The position numbers and the translations under genes are program-made. This document shows positions 45,901-53,265 of a stretch of DNA of 64,000 nt, piece after piece. How positions within the stretch are numbered: the first letter of the stretch is position 1; each line of letters starts with the position of its first letter. The notes beneath the pieces are model-generated. The model was not told the DNA's origin. It made no database searches and saw only the letters and a program-made list of their open reading frames with translations. This DNA is from Notamacropus eugenii (Eukaryota; Chordata; Mammalia; Diprotodontia; Macropodidae), in contig NC_092875.1 of assembly GCF_028372415.1 (NCBI RefSeq), positions 51,212,771 to 51,276,770 on the forward strand. The letters run 5' to 3'.

Positions 45901-47283
45901 AGGCCTGGGTTCAAGTCTCACATGCAGCAGATATATAATGGCCCCTCATCAGCACAATCCTTGTAACCTTCATTTAAATAGAGATGTATAGAGCCACAAG
46001 AAAACTTAAAATTGTCTAGTTCTAGTCAACCTCCTCCTAAAGAGAAAGCTACCAATTAAACTAAAATCATAGATTTAGAGCTCAAAAGGATGTTACAAAT
46101 AATCTCTTCTTATTGATTCATTTTACAGATGAGGAAACTGAGGCCCAGAGAATTGGTTAACCCAAGGTCACCGAAATATTGACTTGCAGAGCTAGGATTC
46201 GAATGACAATATGGTTTGGTGAAATGGAAAGCAGACCGGAATTGGATTTCAGAGGTCCTGTATTCAAACCCTGCCTTCCCCACTTAAAATATCACTTTAA
46301 GTTTGAGGTCCCTTACTTCTCTGGGTCCTCGCCTACTTCCTCTATACAATGAGGAGGCTGGACCAAACAGCCTCCAACATTCCTTCCAATTCTAAGCCTG
46401 TAACCAGTGACCCTAGAAGTGGAAGGGACAAGAGATCATCCAGTCCAGCGGACCTTATCCTTTTGCATCATGGATCTTTCAGACAGTCTATTGAAGAATA
46501 ACGTTTTTAAACGAATTTTTAAAGCCATATAATTACAAAAGAAACTAAATAGGTTGGATAAGTTCTCAAAATATTTAAAAGAAAAACCAAGTTTATGGAC
46601 TCTGAGGTAAAAGCCCATGATCTGGTCCAACTCCATTCCACCAAATGCAGCCCAGACTCGTGGAGGGGCATCTAGGATTCTGACTTGAGTTCCAGAGGGC
46701 AGGGGCTGCCTTTTACTTTGTCTTTAGATCCCGGCGCTTTGAACAATTCGGGCATACAGCTGGGGCTTAATGAATGTTTGTGGTCTGGACATTGGTTGTC
46801 CAGGGTGCTCTGGCCCCAGATCCTGGACTCCTTCTGCTATACCAGGAATCCCGGTCCTGGGAGCGCCCTTCACATTTTAACCGCACCGACGACTCAAGGA
46901 GCAGGTGGGGAAACTGAGGCCCCAAGACCAAGGGTGTTTTATCGAGGTCCTGCCTCAGAGCTTGGCAGGGGCGGGGGGTCGGCGCCCACGTCCTCTCCGT
47001 TCCCAGAGGCCTTAGGGGCAGAAGGGCGGTAAGAGCCCCACCCCTTCCCCCGGGGGGCTTCGCCGCTTCTGTCCAGGGACACCCCGCCCACGGAGCCCGG
47101 GGCCCACAGGAAGGGCCGGGCTGACCCTCGGGAACGAGGAGGAGGCGGCCACGGCGAGAAGCCCGCGGCCCCGCCGCCCTCCCCCGCCTCCGAGGTCCGG
47201 TCCCAGCCCGCCCGGGGCCTCACCAAGCGGTCCCGGCCTCTATAGGACTCCAGCGAAGACACTAGGCCGCTGAGCGCCGCCAT
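29833..47283 (-). CDS. PEX11G: PEX11G, peroxisomal membrane protein 11-gamma (whole gene, 5 coding exons)
   Basis: All five coding exons are present: 47283-47224, 44522-44334, 36748-36570, 35386-35324 and 30064-29833. Junction phases agree (0, 0, 2, 2), every intron is GT-AG, and the product is 240 aa, against 241 in human as I recall it. The start MAALSGLVSSLESYRGRDRLVR and the block NLADQLYYPCEHVAWAAD identify it. Residues 125-142 (WWILSTALWGLSLLLGIV) and 212-229 (WLVGLMGTISSLISVYQA) are the two membrane-type segments. PEX11 family proteins sit in the peroxisomal membrane and promote its elongation and division; the gamma form is thought to work with PEX11A, PEX11B and FIS1. The ATG is in a good context (GCCATGG). 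Introns are full of SINEs, L2, hAT-like copies and two L1s. TEX45 lies upstream, divergently oriented, 10.8 kb away. Confidence 0.96.
30160..30710 (-). repeat. L3/CR1 LINE relic interrupted by a CA repeat
   Basis: Antisense L3 tail: GAGCTGGGAGGGGCCTCCTCA, ATGGTTAGGAAGCTTTTCCTG, then after the CA run CTTCTCTTCTCCAGGCTCGA and CTTCCTAAAATGGGGCTCCCA. Lies in PEX11G intron 4 and just upstream of exon 5. Confidence 0.7.
30413..30450. repeat. (AC)19 microsatellite
   Basis: Uninterrupted AC dinucleotides, likely polymorphic. Confidence 0.97.
30875..30909. repeat. (GT)17 microsatellite
   Basis: Uninterrupted GT dinucleotides, about 425 bp from the AC run; the two could pair as complementary strands. 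Confidence 0.95.
31110..31370 (-). repeat. CORE-SINE (MIR-like)
   Basis: CTTATATTTATATAAGGCTTT, TGCTATTGTGAGGAGGTTGAA, TTTTACAGATAAGGAAACTGA and ATTAGAACCTGAGTCTTTTGG. Confidence 0.7.
31410..31715 (+). repeat. Two CORE-SINE fragments in tandem
   Basis: 31410-31585 (GACTTGGTGTCAGAAGACCTT...CCTTAAAACACTATATAAAAG) and 31590-31715 (TTGGAGTTAGGAAGACTTGAG, TTCAAATCCACACTGGACTA) are two sense copies. Confidence 0.6.
32147..33083 (+). mobile_element. 5'-truncated L1 with target duplication
   Basis: TAAAGTGAGGCT flanks it at 32135-32146 and 33084-33095, and it ends in poly-A. It keeps the end of ORF2 (open from 32419 to 32733, PFD-like start to the terminal ELFW) and the 3' UTR. A 35-bp tandem duplication lies inside. 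It is antisense to PEX11G in intron 4. Confidence 0.92.
32256..32325. repeat. 35-bp tandem duplication inside the L1
   Basis: TGAGATGGAACACTAATGCA... occurs at 32256-32290 and again at 32291-32325 without differences. Only one copy is present at the matching place in the L1 at 9.3 kb, so it arose in this copy or its source. Confidence 0.9.
33330..33580 (-). repeat. CORE-SINE (MIR-like)
   Basis: CTTACAAAGCACTTTCCTCAC, CCCATTTCAGAGATGAAGACA, GAGGCATGGCAGAGTTAGGAG in antisense order. Confidence 0.65.
33862..34790 (-). repeat. Short hAT-like DNA transposon, split by an L1
   Basis: 33862-33898 and 34631-34790 form one element of about 200 bp. On the minus strand it matches the copies at 38764, 40800 and 46440: a ...GGAAACCAATTATGCTGAAAT... 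centre and CAAAATATTTCTTTAAAAAAG before TCATGGACCCC. The family is non-coding with weak terminal inversion; hAT is my best guess. Confidence 0.5.
33899..34615 (-). mobile_element. 5'-truncated L1 with target duplication
   Basis: TCCATGAACTTTTTT occurs at 33884-33898 and 34616-34630. The T-rich left end is the poly-A tail on the minus strand. Only the 3' UTR and the last ORF2 codons remain. It lies in PEX11G intron 4 in the sense direction and split an older DNA transposon. Confidence 0.92.
34791..35323. other. PEX11G intron 4 remainder
   Basis: No repeat or gene recognised between the hAT-like copy and exon 4. Confidence 0.5.
35324..35386 (-). CDS. PEX11G: PEX11G exon 4 (63 bp)
   Basis: Encodes the end of R143, then SLKIIVNLRRKLRNPTGKSV (144-163) and two bases of the next codon. 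It matches human RSLWMLLKLRQRLRSP in place and character. The acceptor follows a run of T (TTTTTTTTTCAG) and the donor is GTATGG. Confidence 0.88.
   Translation of the reverse strand: MTEDYSESEKEIKKSYRKIC
35485..35640 (-). repeat. CORE-SINE (MIR-like) in intron 3
   Basis: GAGGTCATCCAACCCCTCATT, GACTTGCCTAAAGTCACACAG, TTTAAACCCAGATCCTCTGCT. Confidence 0.75.
35641..36569. other. PEX11G intron 3 remainder
   Basis: AT-rich intronic DNA; no repeat or gene recognised. Confidence 0.5.
36570..36748 (-). CDS. PEX11G: PEX11G exon 3
   Basis: Encodes residues 84-142 and two bases of R143. It holds EEDTIIRCLSVINNLADQLY and the first membrane segment. A very long pyrimidine tract on the sense strand (plus-strand 36775-36890, GGA-rich) lies a few tens of bases upstream of the CTGCAG acceptor. 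Confidence 0.95.
36775..36890. repeat. GGA-rich purine tract (pyrimidine tract on PEX11G sense strand)
   Basis: Over 110 bases of nearly pure purine on the plus strand, with GAGGAGG and GGGAGGGGA units. On the sense strand it is a C/T tract that runs into the exon 3 splice acceptor. Confidence 0.9.
36891..38539. other. PEX11G intron 2, unassigned part
   Basis: About 37225-37345 is faintly L2-like (CTGGCATCTAAGGCC). Several open frames of 65-90 codons show no family likeness. No gene recognised. Confidence 0.45.
38540..38750 (+). repeat. L2 LINE 3' region
   Basis: GACTATGTCACTTCTGTGCTG, AAAATCCTGTGACTTCCTTCT, ACTCTGGTGCCATCCTACAT in L2 order. Confidence 0.7.
38764..38985 (+). repeat. Short hAT-like DNA transposon, copy 2
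   Basis: AAGGGGTCTTAATTATTTT, GGCAGCCTGGTAAAACCCGTG, AATGTTCTTAAATGCATTAAA and ATTACAAAAGAAACCAATGTG align with the copy at 40800. The right end is lost. Confidence 0.5.
38986..39689. other. PEX11G intron 2, unassigned part
   Basis: No repeat or gene recognised. Confidence 0.45.
39690..40300 (+). repeat. L2 LINE fragments (two)
   Basis: 39690-39945 ends GTCAAATAAATGTTTGCTGAA, an L2 terminus. 39990-40300 holds an internal L2 coding part (ATTGCTAAACTCCTAGAAAAA, CAATCTGGCTTGGCAGAAACT). Confidence 0.7.
40777..40792 (+). repeat. Telomere-like TTAGGG run
   Basis: TTAGGGTTAGGGTTAG, 2.7 units of the vertebrate telomere repeat, at the edge of a hAT-like copy. Confidence 0.9.
40800..40977 (+). repeat. 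Short hAT-like DNA transposon, copy 3
   Basis: The most complete copy: it starts GGCAGAGTTTCTGAATTTT and ends GCAGGTTAAGAACTG, giving a weak inverted pair (CAG.GTT.CT.AA). The centre reads AGGATGACAAGGGAAACAATT. Confidence 0.55.
41430..41585 (-). repeat. CORE-SINE (MIR-like)
   Basis: AACACCTCATTTTACTGATGA, CAGTAACTTGTCTGGCCACAC, CAGCCCAGGCTCTCTGATGCC. Confidence 0.7.
41590..42760 (+). repeat. L2 LINE, coding part and 3' end
   Basis: TGCTGGTGATCTCATTCACTT, AAATGATTCCCAGATCCACAC, CAAACTGAACTCATCATCTTC, TTGCTAAGTTCTGTTGATTCT, then tail blocks TTGGTGGTTCCCTGTTGCACA and TGCCAGCTCCTTAGTGAAGCC. Confidence 0.85.
42770..42965 (-). repeat. CORE-SINE (MIR-like)
   Basis: GACTTGCTCAAAGTCAAACAG, GGATTTGAACTTAGTTCTTCC, TATCCATTAGGCTACACTAC. 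Confidence 0.75.
42966..43855. other. PEX11G intron 2, unassigned part
   Basis: A short L2-like end at 42975-43005 and a poly-A run at 43117-43132; otherwise nothing recognised. Confidence 0.45.
43860..44060 (-). repeat. CORE-SINE (MIR-like), nearly complete
   Basis: TTAGACTTGGAAGGACCGTTA, GTCATCTAGTCCAATCCCTTC, CTCGCACAAGGTCACACTGGA and the L5' end TTTCTCTACCACCATGGCAGG. Confidence 0.8.
44334..44522 (-). CDS. PEX11G: PEX11G exon 2
   Basis: Encodes residues 21-83, from VRTLSYGCQLIGG to KQYGLGAK. The acceptor is CTACAG and the donor GTAACC. The block QLSHCRTVLRLFDDLAM is strongly conserved in the family. Confidence 0.95.
44523..45825. other. PEX11G intron 1, unassigned part
   Basis: A weak L2-like phrase at 45655-45720; otherwise nothing recognised and no exon. 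Confidence 0.45.
45830..46205 (-). repeat. Two CORE-SINE fragments
   Basis: 45830-45935 (TTAAGTGGTTTGCATGGAGTC) and 46060-46205 (TTCATTTTACAGATGAGGAAA, GAATTGGTTAACCCAAGGTCA) are antisense MIR-like copies in PEX11G intron 1. Confidence 0.7.
46206..46420 (+). repeat. CORE-SINE
   Basis: ATGGTTTGGTGAAATGGAAAG, TCAGAGGTCCTGTATTCAAAC, TTCTCTGGGTCCTCGCCTAC and CCTTCCAATTCTAAGCCTG. Confidence 0.65.
46440..46630 (+). repeat. Short hAT-like DNA transposon, copy 4
   Basis: TATAATTACAAAAGAAACTAA, TTCTCAAAATATTTAAAAGAA and GTTTATGGACTCTGAGGTAAA align with the other three copies in the same order. Confidence 0.5.
46690..46790 (+). repeat. L2 LINE 3' end
   Basis: TTCCAGAGGGCAGGGGCTGCC, CATACAGCTGGGGCTTAATGA, ATGTTTGTGG. 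Confidence 0.7.
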
Positions 47284-47400
47284 GGCAACCCTTCCGGGCC
47301 GGATGTGGTGACGTCAGCACGCTGCGTGTGGGCGGGGCTTGCGAGTCATTCACAAGGCCCCGCCCCGTGTAGCTTTCTGGCCAGCGCTAACCTGGGCCGC
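46900..47400 (-). promoter_or_regulatory. PEX11G: PEX11G promoter CpG island
   Basis: CpG-rich DNA spans exon 1. Upstream of the ATG are an ETS-type CCGGAAG (minus strand, about 47291-47297), a full palindromic CRE TGACGTCA (47309-47316) and a GC box GGGCGGGGC (47330-47338). The start codon lies in GCCATGGCGGC, a good YY1-type site. There is no TATA box. CREB/ATF and YY1 control are inferred from motifs only. Confidence 0.8.
47224..47283 (-). CDS. PEX11G: PEX11G exon 1 (coding part)
   Basis: Encodes residues 1-20, MAALSGLVSSLESYRGRDRL. Ends in phase 0 at a GTGAG donor (47223-47219). The frame stays open into the GC-rich intron, but homology stops here. Confidence 0.95.
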
Positions 47401-47469
47401 TCCATCTAAACCTCTTATGTTAAGATTTCCATCGTCCTGGATTTAAAGGCGCGGAGGGGAGGGGAAGGG

Positions 47470-47640
47470 AGAAAGGACTTTAGAGTTCGTCTAGGCCAGC
47501 TTCCAGCTTCCTCATTTTACAGATGAGGGCAGAGAGGCCCAGAAAGTGCCTTGCTCCAGAACCTCATCCACAAAATGGGGAGAATACCAGCCCGTACCTC
47601 CCAGGGTTTAGAAACGAGATAAGGAGCTGTGCAAAGGCTG
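47470..47640 (-). repeat. CORE-SINE (MIR-like)
   Basis: CTTCCTCATTTTACAGATGAG, CAGAGAGGCCCAGAAAGTGCC, then a sense-type AAAATGGGGAGAATACC piece, so possibly two fragments. Confidence 0.6.
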
Positions 47641-47694
47641 GCCGTCCTTAGGATCCTTCCTTCACGTGGCAGGGCCACCCTCTCCATTCAGTTT

Positions 47695-47880
47695 GGTTCG
47701 TTTCTACAGATATTCACTAAGGAATATCATGTGTGCTAACAGATATTTACTAAATATTTATTTTTCCAAGGCATTGTGTTAGAAGTCTGAGTCACAAAAC
47801 AGCCTCTACCTGGGAGGGCATAAGGAGCACCCAGATTAAGTCAGTACAAATCAATTTCAAGAGGGAGCCAGCACTGACAG
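47695..47880 (-). repeat. L2 LINE 3' end
   Basis: ACAGATATTTACTAAATATTT, GGCATTGTGTTAGAAGTCTGA, CAAAACAGCCTCTACCTGGG. Confidence 0.6.
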
Positions 47881-48329
47881 GTGAGAACGTTAGGAAATGC
47901 CTTGGGTAGGGGGTGTCATCGCCAGGAAAAAGCTAGGGATATTAATTAAGAGGCAGAGAAGACACTGCAGACACGGGTGCAAATGCCAGCCTTTGCTAGA
48001 ATGTGGAGACGGGCAGACGAACAGATGGTAACCTTGCTTGGCTGAAACCGAGAGGGTAATTAGAGAAGTAACATGAAATAAAGCTGGAAACCCAGGGGGA
48101 GGGGCCTGTGGCTTCTTAGCAGTTGGGCCTCCTCAAAGAATTTCCTGCTCTGCAAAGGGAGCAATTGCTGGGGTTCGTTGGTGCAGGCCCAGGAGCTTCT
48201 ATGTACTGGCCAGGCCCTGGAGTGTCAAGACAGCTGAAATTTACAAAGAAATTGACGAAGCCACTTAAAGGTTACAAAGCACTTTATCTCACTGTAGGTT
48301 CTCAGCCCCACTGGAACAACAGGCATTAA
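47881..48329. other. Intergenic, nothing recognised
   Basis: A 68-codon frame at 48123-48329 has no family likeness. Confidence 0.45.
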
Positions 48330-48468
48330 TCAGAATTTTCCAGATCAAAGGATCAGAGATTAGAAAGCTGGAAGGGACCTTAGAAGTCATATCTTGTCCA
48401 AATCCTTTTGTTTGACAGCTGCAGAAACTTTCTGAGGCCCAAAAAAAGGGAAGTGGTTTGGTCAAAGT
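48330..48468 (-). repeat. CORE-SINE (MIR-like), cut by a younger SINE
   Basis: AGAAAGCTGGAAGGGACCTTA, GAAGTGGTTTGGTCAAAGTCA. The following SINE inserted inside it. Confidence 0.7.
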
Positions 48469-48484
48469 CATATGGGTAATACAG

Positions 48485-48794
48485 GGCAGCTAGGTGGTGC
48501 AGTGGTTAGAGCACCAGTGCAGGAGTCAGGAGGACCTGAGCTCAAATGTCACCTCAGACACTTGACATTCACTAGCTGTGTGACCTTGGGCAAGTCACTT
48601 AACCCCAATGGCCTCATCCTGGGTCATCTTCAGTCATCCTGATGAATATCTGATCACTGGATTCAGATGGCTCTGGAGGAGAAGTGAGGCTGGTGACCTG
48701 CACAGCCCTCCCTCACTCAAAACAAAGTCAAGTGCAAGTCATGTCATCATTTCTCTGATGGCATGGTCTTCTTCAGCAACAAAGGACGAACACA
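48485..48794 (+). repeat. Long CORE-SINE with target duplication
   Basis: Full-length relative of the copy at 12839. It starts GGCAGCTAGGTGGTGCAGTGG and ends GCAACAAAGGACGAACA. The 16-bp duplication CATATGRGTAATACAG (one G/A difference) is at 48469-48484 and 48795-48810. Good match between the copies suggests a fairly young family. Confidence 0.92.
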
Positions 48795-48810
48795 CATATG
48801 AGTAATACAG

Positions 48811-49062
48811 CTGGCTGCTGCGTGGATAGAAAATTGGGCCTGAAATCAGGAAGTCCTGGGTTCAAATCCAATCTTAAGATACTAACTGTGTGATCCTGGG
48901 CAAGTCACTTAACCTTGTTTGCCTCCATTCCCTCATTGGGAAAATGGGAATAATAATAAAACCTCCCTCAAGAGATTGTTGTGAAGATCAAATGAGACAG
49001 CAGGCATAAAGTGCTTTGTAAACCTTAAAGTGATATGTAAATGCTACCTTGTATTATTATTA
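48811..49062 (+). repeat. CORE-SINE (THER/MIR-like)
   Basis: GGTTCAAATCCAATCTTAAGA, CTGGGCAAGTCACTTAACCT, GGGAATAATAATAAAACCTCC, GTAAACCTTAAAGTGATATG. Confidence 0.8.
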
Positions 49063-49079
49063 TTAGTCAACATAGAGAT

Positions 49080-50270
49080 GACAATTAAACCCAGGGAAGC
49101 TCATGAGGTCACCAAGAGAGGAGTTCCCAGAAACAGAGCCTCAGAGATACTTCCTGAGTTAATGAGCATGACTTAGATGATGGTCCAGCAAAGATGACTG
49201 GTCAGCCATGGGCAATCCGGGAGGAAGAGAAGCAGGAGCAGGGTTACAAAAATCCAGAGGAGGAGGACAGTGAGGCCAGCAAAGCCATATGCAGCAGTGA
49301 GATCAAGAAGGATGAGGACTGAGTTTGGAGAGTGTTTCAGGTGAATGATGGTAGCAGAGAGTGAGAGGTAAGAAGCTGGGTGCCCTGAATATAGATAACT
49401 GTGGATAAACCAGGTAGATGTAGATTATGTAGATAAACGGGGTGTTTATCTGGGAAAGGGAGGAGAGACATAAAATATTAGCTAGCAAGGACGATAGAAT
49501 CTGTGAGATGATTTTGTTTGTTTTTTAAGAATGGGAGAGATGTGGGCATGTTTGTGAGTTGTAAAGAAAGAACCAGTAGAGAAAGAGATTAAAAATTAAA
49601 AGGGGGGAAGAAAAAGAAAATTAGAAGTGGATAGCAATAGTAGGGCAATCTCCTAGAAAATAGGGGAAGGAAAGGGGGATCAAGATCCAGCCTTAGTGAG
49701 GAGAAGGGTCATCTCTTCATCAGAGACTGGGGTAAAGGAGAAAATAGTTCTGAAATAAGGAAGAGGGAAAAGCATTACAGAGGTTATAGAAGTCCTTAAA
49801 AGAGAGGGGAATACTGAAGACAACTCCTACTGACTTGGAAAAGTGTTAAATTTTCAGTGTGAGAACCATAAATCTGGTTTTGATTTGTGAATTATCTAGA
49901 CTTTAAAAAGTAGTGGATTAAATGTTAATAATGCAAATTCAAATTAAAAGTGCAGTATTTTTTTTTCCTCAGAGAGCCAGCTGTTAAACATTTACTAGCA
50001 TATCCCAGAAGCCATGGAACATATAAGGAAAGAAGAGAAAGTTTGGAAAAGGGATTGTGGTAAGTGGGATAGAGGAAGTATAAAAGGATTGCCATGCTGC
50101 AGCGAGGGCCTAGTTGAGACTAGAGAACATCAATTTGTAGCTGACATTCATGTGACTTCATCCATTTCTGTTCAGCAGCACTTTGTGAGTTGATGTGGGG
50201 CAGGGAGATGATGGGAGTGACCCAAGTTTGGGGTTTGGCAAGGTGTGAGCTGCCAGCATGAGATGACATT
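49080..50270 (-). repeat. L2 LINE, coding portion
   Basis: Antisense: GGAAGCTCATGAGGTCACCAA, GATGGTCCAGCAAAGATGACT, GAGATCAAGAAGGATGAGGA, TGTGGGCATGTTTGTGAGTTG, CATCAGAGACTGGGGTAAAGG, GCAGCGAGGGCCTAGTTGAG. Confidence 0.85.
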
Positions 50271-50334
50271 TAAGAGACAACCTTCTACACTTCAGCAAGG
50301 TTCTGAGTGCTCTGGAGTATTTCCTGACAAAGAT

Positions 50335-50645
50335 TCTAATTTTGTCCCTTTGAAGCTTCTATCATTTTGCTCCTCTGTCCTCCGGAACCAAGCAAAACAT
50401 ATCTAATCATCCTTCCATATGATGGCCCTCCAGACATTTCAAGAGCCTGATCATGCCTCCCCTGAGTCTTTCCCTTTTGCAGGCTGGACAGTCTCAGTTC
50501 TTTCAGTGCACTCATGGGTTCAGGCAAGGCCCTTTGGCATTCTGCCTACTCCTGTCTCTGACGTTTGCAAGCTTATCAGTATGTGAACATGTTTCTCAGA
50601 ACTGAATTCAGATGTGATCTAAGCAGGACAGAATGCAGAAGGCCT
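50335..50645 (-). repeat. L3/CR1 LINE relic
   Basis: Antisense L3-like blocks: CCTGATCATGCCTCCCCTGAG, TGCAGGCTGGACAGTCTCAG, TCTCAGAACTGAATTCAGATG. Confidence 0.55.
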
Positions 50646-50654
50646 ATATGTTAG

Positions 50655-51075
50655 TCAATTAACATTTATTAAGCATCTGTTGTGTGTCAGACACTGCCTT
50701 AGAGTCAAGGATAAAAAGACAGTCCTTACCCTCAAGAAGCTCATAGTCCTCTTATGGGAGGAGAAAAAACAAATAAGCACAAACAAGATATAGACAGGAT
50801 CTGTTAGAAATAATTAACAGAGGGAAGGCAGTAGGATTAAAAGGAAAAGGAAAAGGCTTCCTGTAGGAGATGGGATTTTAGCTGGAATTTAAAGGAAGCC
50901 AGGAAGCAGAGACGAGGAGGGAGAACATTTAGGGCCTGGGGGACAAGCCGGGAAAAATTCCTGGAGTTGAGCGATGGAGTGTCTTGTGTGAGGCCAATGT
51001 CACTGGGTCGAAGGGTAAGTGGGGGAGGAGTGTAAGAAACCTGGAAAGGTGGGGAGGAGGATCCAGATTATGAAG
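50655..51075 (-). repeat. L2 LINE 3' end
   Basis: GTCAATTAACATTTATTAAGC, TGTCAGACACTGCCTTAGAGT, CTCAAGAAGCTCATAGTCCTC, CTTCCTGTAGGAGATGGGAT, GTCTTGTGTGAGGCCAATGTC. Confidence 0.88.
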
Positions 51076-51079
51076 GGTT

Positions 51080-51459
51080 TATCACCTCCTTCTTTCTTGA
51101 AGCTATGCTCGCCTTAATGCATCCCCAAATGGAATTAGCTTTTCTGGCTGACTGACTGACCATAGACTCATCTGGAATTTGCAATCAACTCCAAGGCCTA
51201 TTTCAGACAAACTGCTGCTGAATCTAGGCTTCCTCCAGATCCTATGCTTACTTGCTCCAATTTTCAAAAAAAACAAAAAACAAAAAAAAAAAAAAGGAAG
51301 GGAACAGAGTTTGCAAACAATAGGCAACGATGCTTTACTGGAATTCTTGGCAAAATTCCAAACAGATTATTACGCAGCTAGCTAGTTTGTAAATTTTCTT
51401 CTCTTCCTTTTTTCATTTGTTTTTAAAATCAGGATATTTGTTCTGCTCCAGTTTTGGAT
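51080..51459. other. L3-like antisense fragment and poly-A stretch
   Basis: 51080-51250 has the look of an antisense L3 piece (AATGCATCCCCAAATGGAATT). A CAAAAAA-type run lies at 51268-51295. No gene. Confidence 0.4.
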
Positions 51460-51630
51460 CATAGACTTAGAGCTGGATATTACTGGGCATCTAGTCCAAG
51501 CTGAATATTTTTCAGCTGAAGAAAGCAAGGCACCCCAAAAGGTTTAGTGATTTGTGCACATTCATATAGGTTGGCTGGGACAGAGACAGGATTCAAACCC
51601 TAGTGCTCTGATTCTTGATCTTCTAGATAT
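51460..51630 (-). repeat. CORE-SINE (MIR-like)
   Basis: CATAGACTTAGAGCTGGATAT, CATCTAGTCCAAGCTGAATAT, GGATTCAAACCCTAGTGCTCT. Confidence 0.7.
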
Positions 51631-52218
51631 TGTTTCCACCATCCTGTGGAATCTTCTTTGGTTCTTCCTCCCTCTAGCTGCTGCTTCCACTAGAAAGAGT
51701 AGCTATGGCCATCTCTGGAGCCTCCTGGTTTCCCCTTTCCAGGGGCCCCAGGTTTTTCTGATGTTTTCCTTCCCAGTAGGGGCTGCTGGAATATTCTGGC
51801 TCTCTGGCTGACTCAGCTGTGGTTCAATCAGTCATCCTCAGTGGGGTGTTAAAGGGTCAGTGGTATACAGAATGAGACAAGGTGTGAAACCAAGGAGGGT
51901 CACTATCACGCTGGAAGAAAAACCTCTTCCATGCTAACCTTGCTAAGGTAAAGCCTGCCTGGGGCCCTGTGTGAGCTCATAGAGAGGAGGCCCATCTTTG
52001 GCTCCTTGCTCCCCAGTGGGGCAAATCTCCAAATCTCCAAAATCAAGCTTAGGTGTCCTGGTTTCTAAGTTCTAGACTTTCACTTCAAGGGAAATCTTTA
52101 AAATAAAGCTTAGCTATAATTCTAGGTTTCCCCAAACATGAATAACAAAGCCCCCAAGTCCCTGGTGGGCACTTCAGTTGATAGTCTGGGGATTCTGGCT
52201 TGGGACAGCTTTTAATTC
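51631..52218. other. Intergenic, nothing recognised
   Basis: No repeat or gene recognised; an 85-codon frame ending at 51811 has no likeness to a family. Confidence 0.45.
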
Positions 52219-52336
52219 ACCCGTTTTTGTTCAGCCGTTTGAGTTGCGTCCGACTCTCCGTGACCCCATTTGGGGTTTTCTTGGCAGAGACACGGAGCGG
52301 TTTGCCATTTCCTTCTCCAGCTCATTTTACAGATGA
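52219..52336 (-). repeat. CORE-SINE of MAR1 type, 3' half
   Basis: TTGTTCAGCCGTTTGAGTTGC, GACCCCATTTGGGGTTTTCTT, CCATTTCCTTCTCCAGCTC. Confidence 0.85.
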
Positions 52337-52524
52337 GTTAGTTCACCCTCCAGGAAATGAATAAGACCCCAAGGAGGCACAGGAGTCCATGAACAAACAT
52401 AAGAACTTTATAAAGCACTCAAAGAGTTCATTATGCACTCCCCACCCCCCTTCAGAGGAAAACACCCTTGGGGTGCTGTTAACAACCACTCTTTTTCATA
52501 TTAGATTCACTTGTACTGGCTGAA

Positions 52525-52715
52525 TAATTCATTGGAGCATAGACTTAGAGGGGGAAGAAACTTTCATGGTCAGCTGATCCAAGACCTTCCTTTTACAACT
52601 GAGGGAAACTGAGGCCCAGAGAAGTTAAGGTGACTTGCCCAAGATCACACAGTGGAAGAGTCAGGATTTGAATTCAGGACCTCTGACTCCCAATCCAGCA
52701 TTCTTTCAGATGTCA
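52525..52715 (-). repeat. CORE-SINE (MIR-like)
   Basis: CATAGACTTAGAGGGGGAAGA, GGTGACTTGCCCAAGATCACA, TTTGAATTCAGGACCTCTGAC. Confidence 0.8.
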
Positions 52716-53034
52716 TACAAGAGCTGTGTGGATTATTCTCTTCTTTCTCTCCAAAGACCAAGATTGCTGCAGCCAGACACACTCCTCTTTCTGTAGGAGG
52801 GCAGTGCCTGAACATTTGAACTTGGGGAACTCTTTGAACTTGAGTCTTGTGAACTTCTCATGGAGGCAATCTCTGAGTCAGGAGGCGTCCACTCTTGGGA
52901 TCTCTTGTCTCAGACTCTGTACAAACACATATTTGTGATTCCCATGTGCTTCTGCAGGAATTCTATCAATGTTCCCAACAACCACTATATCTTGGGTAAG
53001 ATAAATCCATTTTCAACAACTCTAGTCACTTCTT

Positions 53035-53265
53035 CAGGGAACCTAGGTGGCACAGTGGACAGAGCTCCAGGCCCGGGAATCAGGAAGACCCAAGTTCAAA
53101 TCCAGTCTCAGATACTAGCTGTGTGACCCTGGGCAAGTCACTTAACCCTGTTTGTCTTAGTTACCTTATCTATAAGATGATCTGGAGAAAATGGCCAACC
53201 CCTCCAGTGTCCTTGCCAAGAGAACCCCAAATAGGGTCACAAAGGGCCTGACACGACTGAACAAG
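53035..53265 (+). repeat. CORE-SINE of MAR1 type
   Basis: CTAGGTGGCACAGTGGACAGA, CTGTGTGACCCTGGGCAAGTC, ACCCCAAATAGGGTCACAAAG, and the tail GACACGACTGAACAA. Confidence 0.9.
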
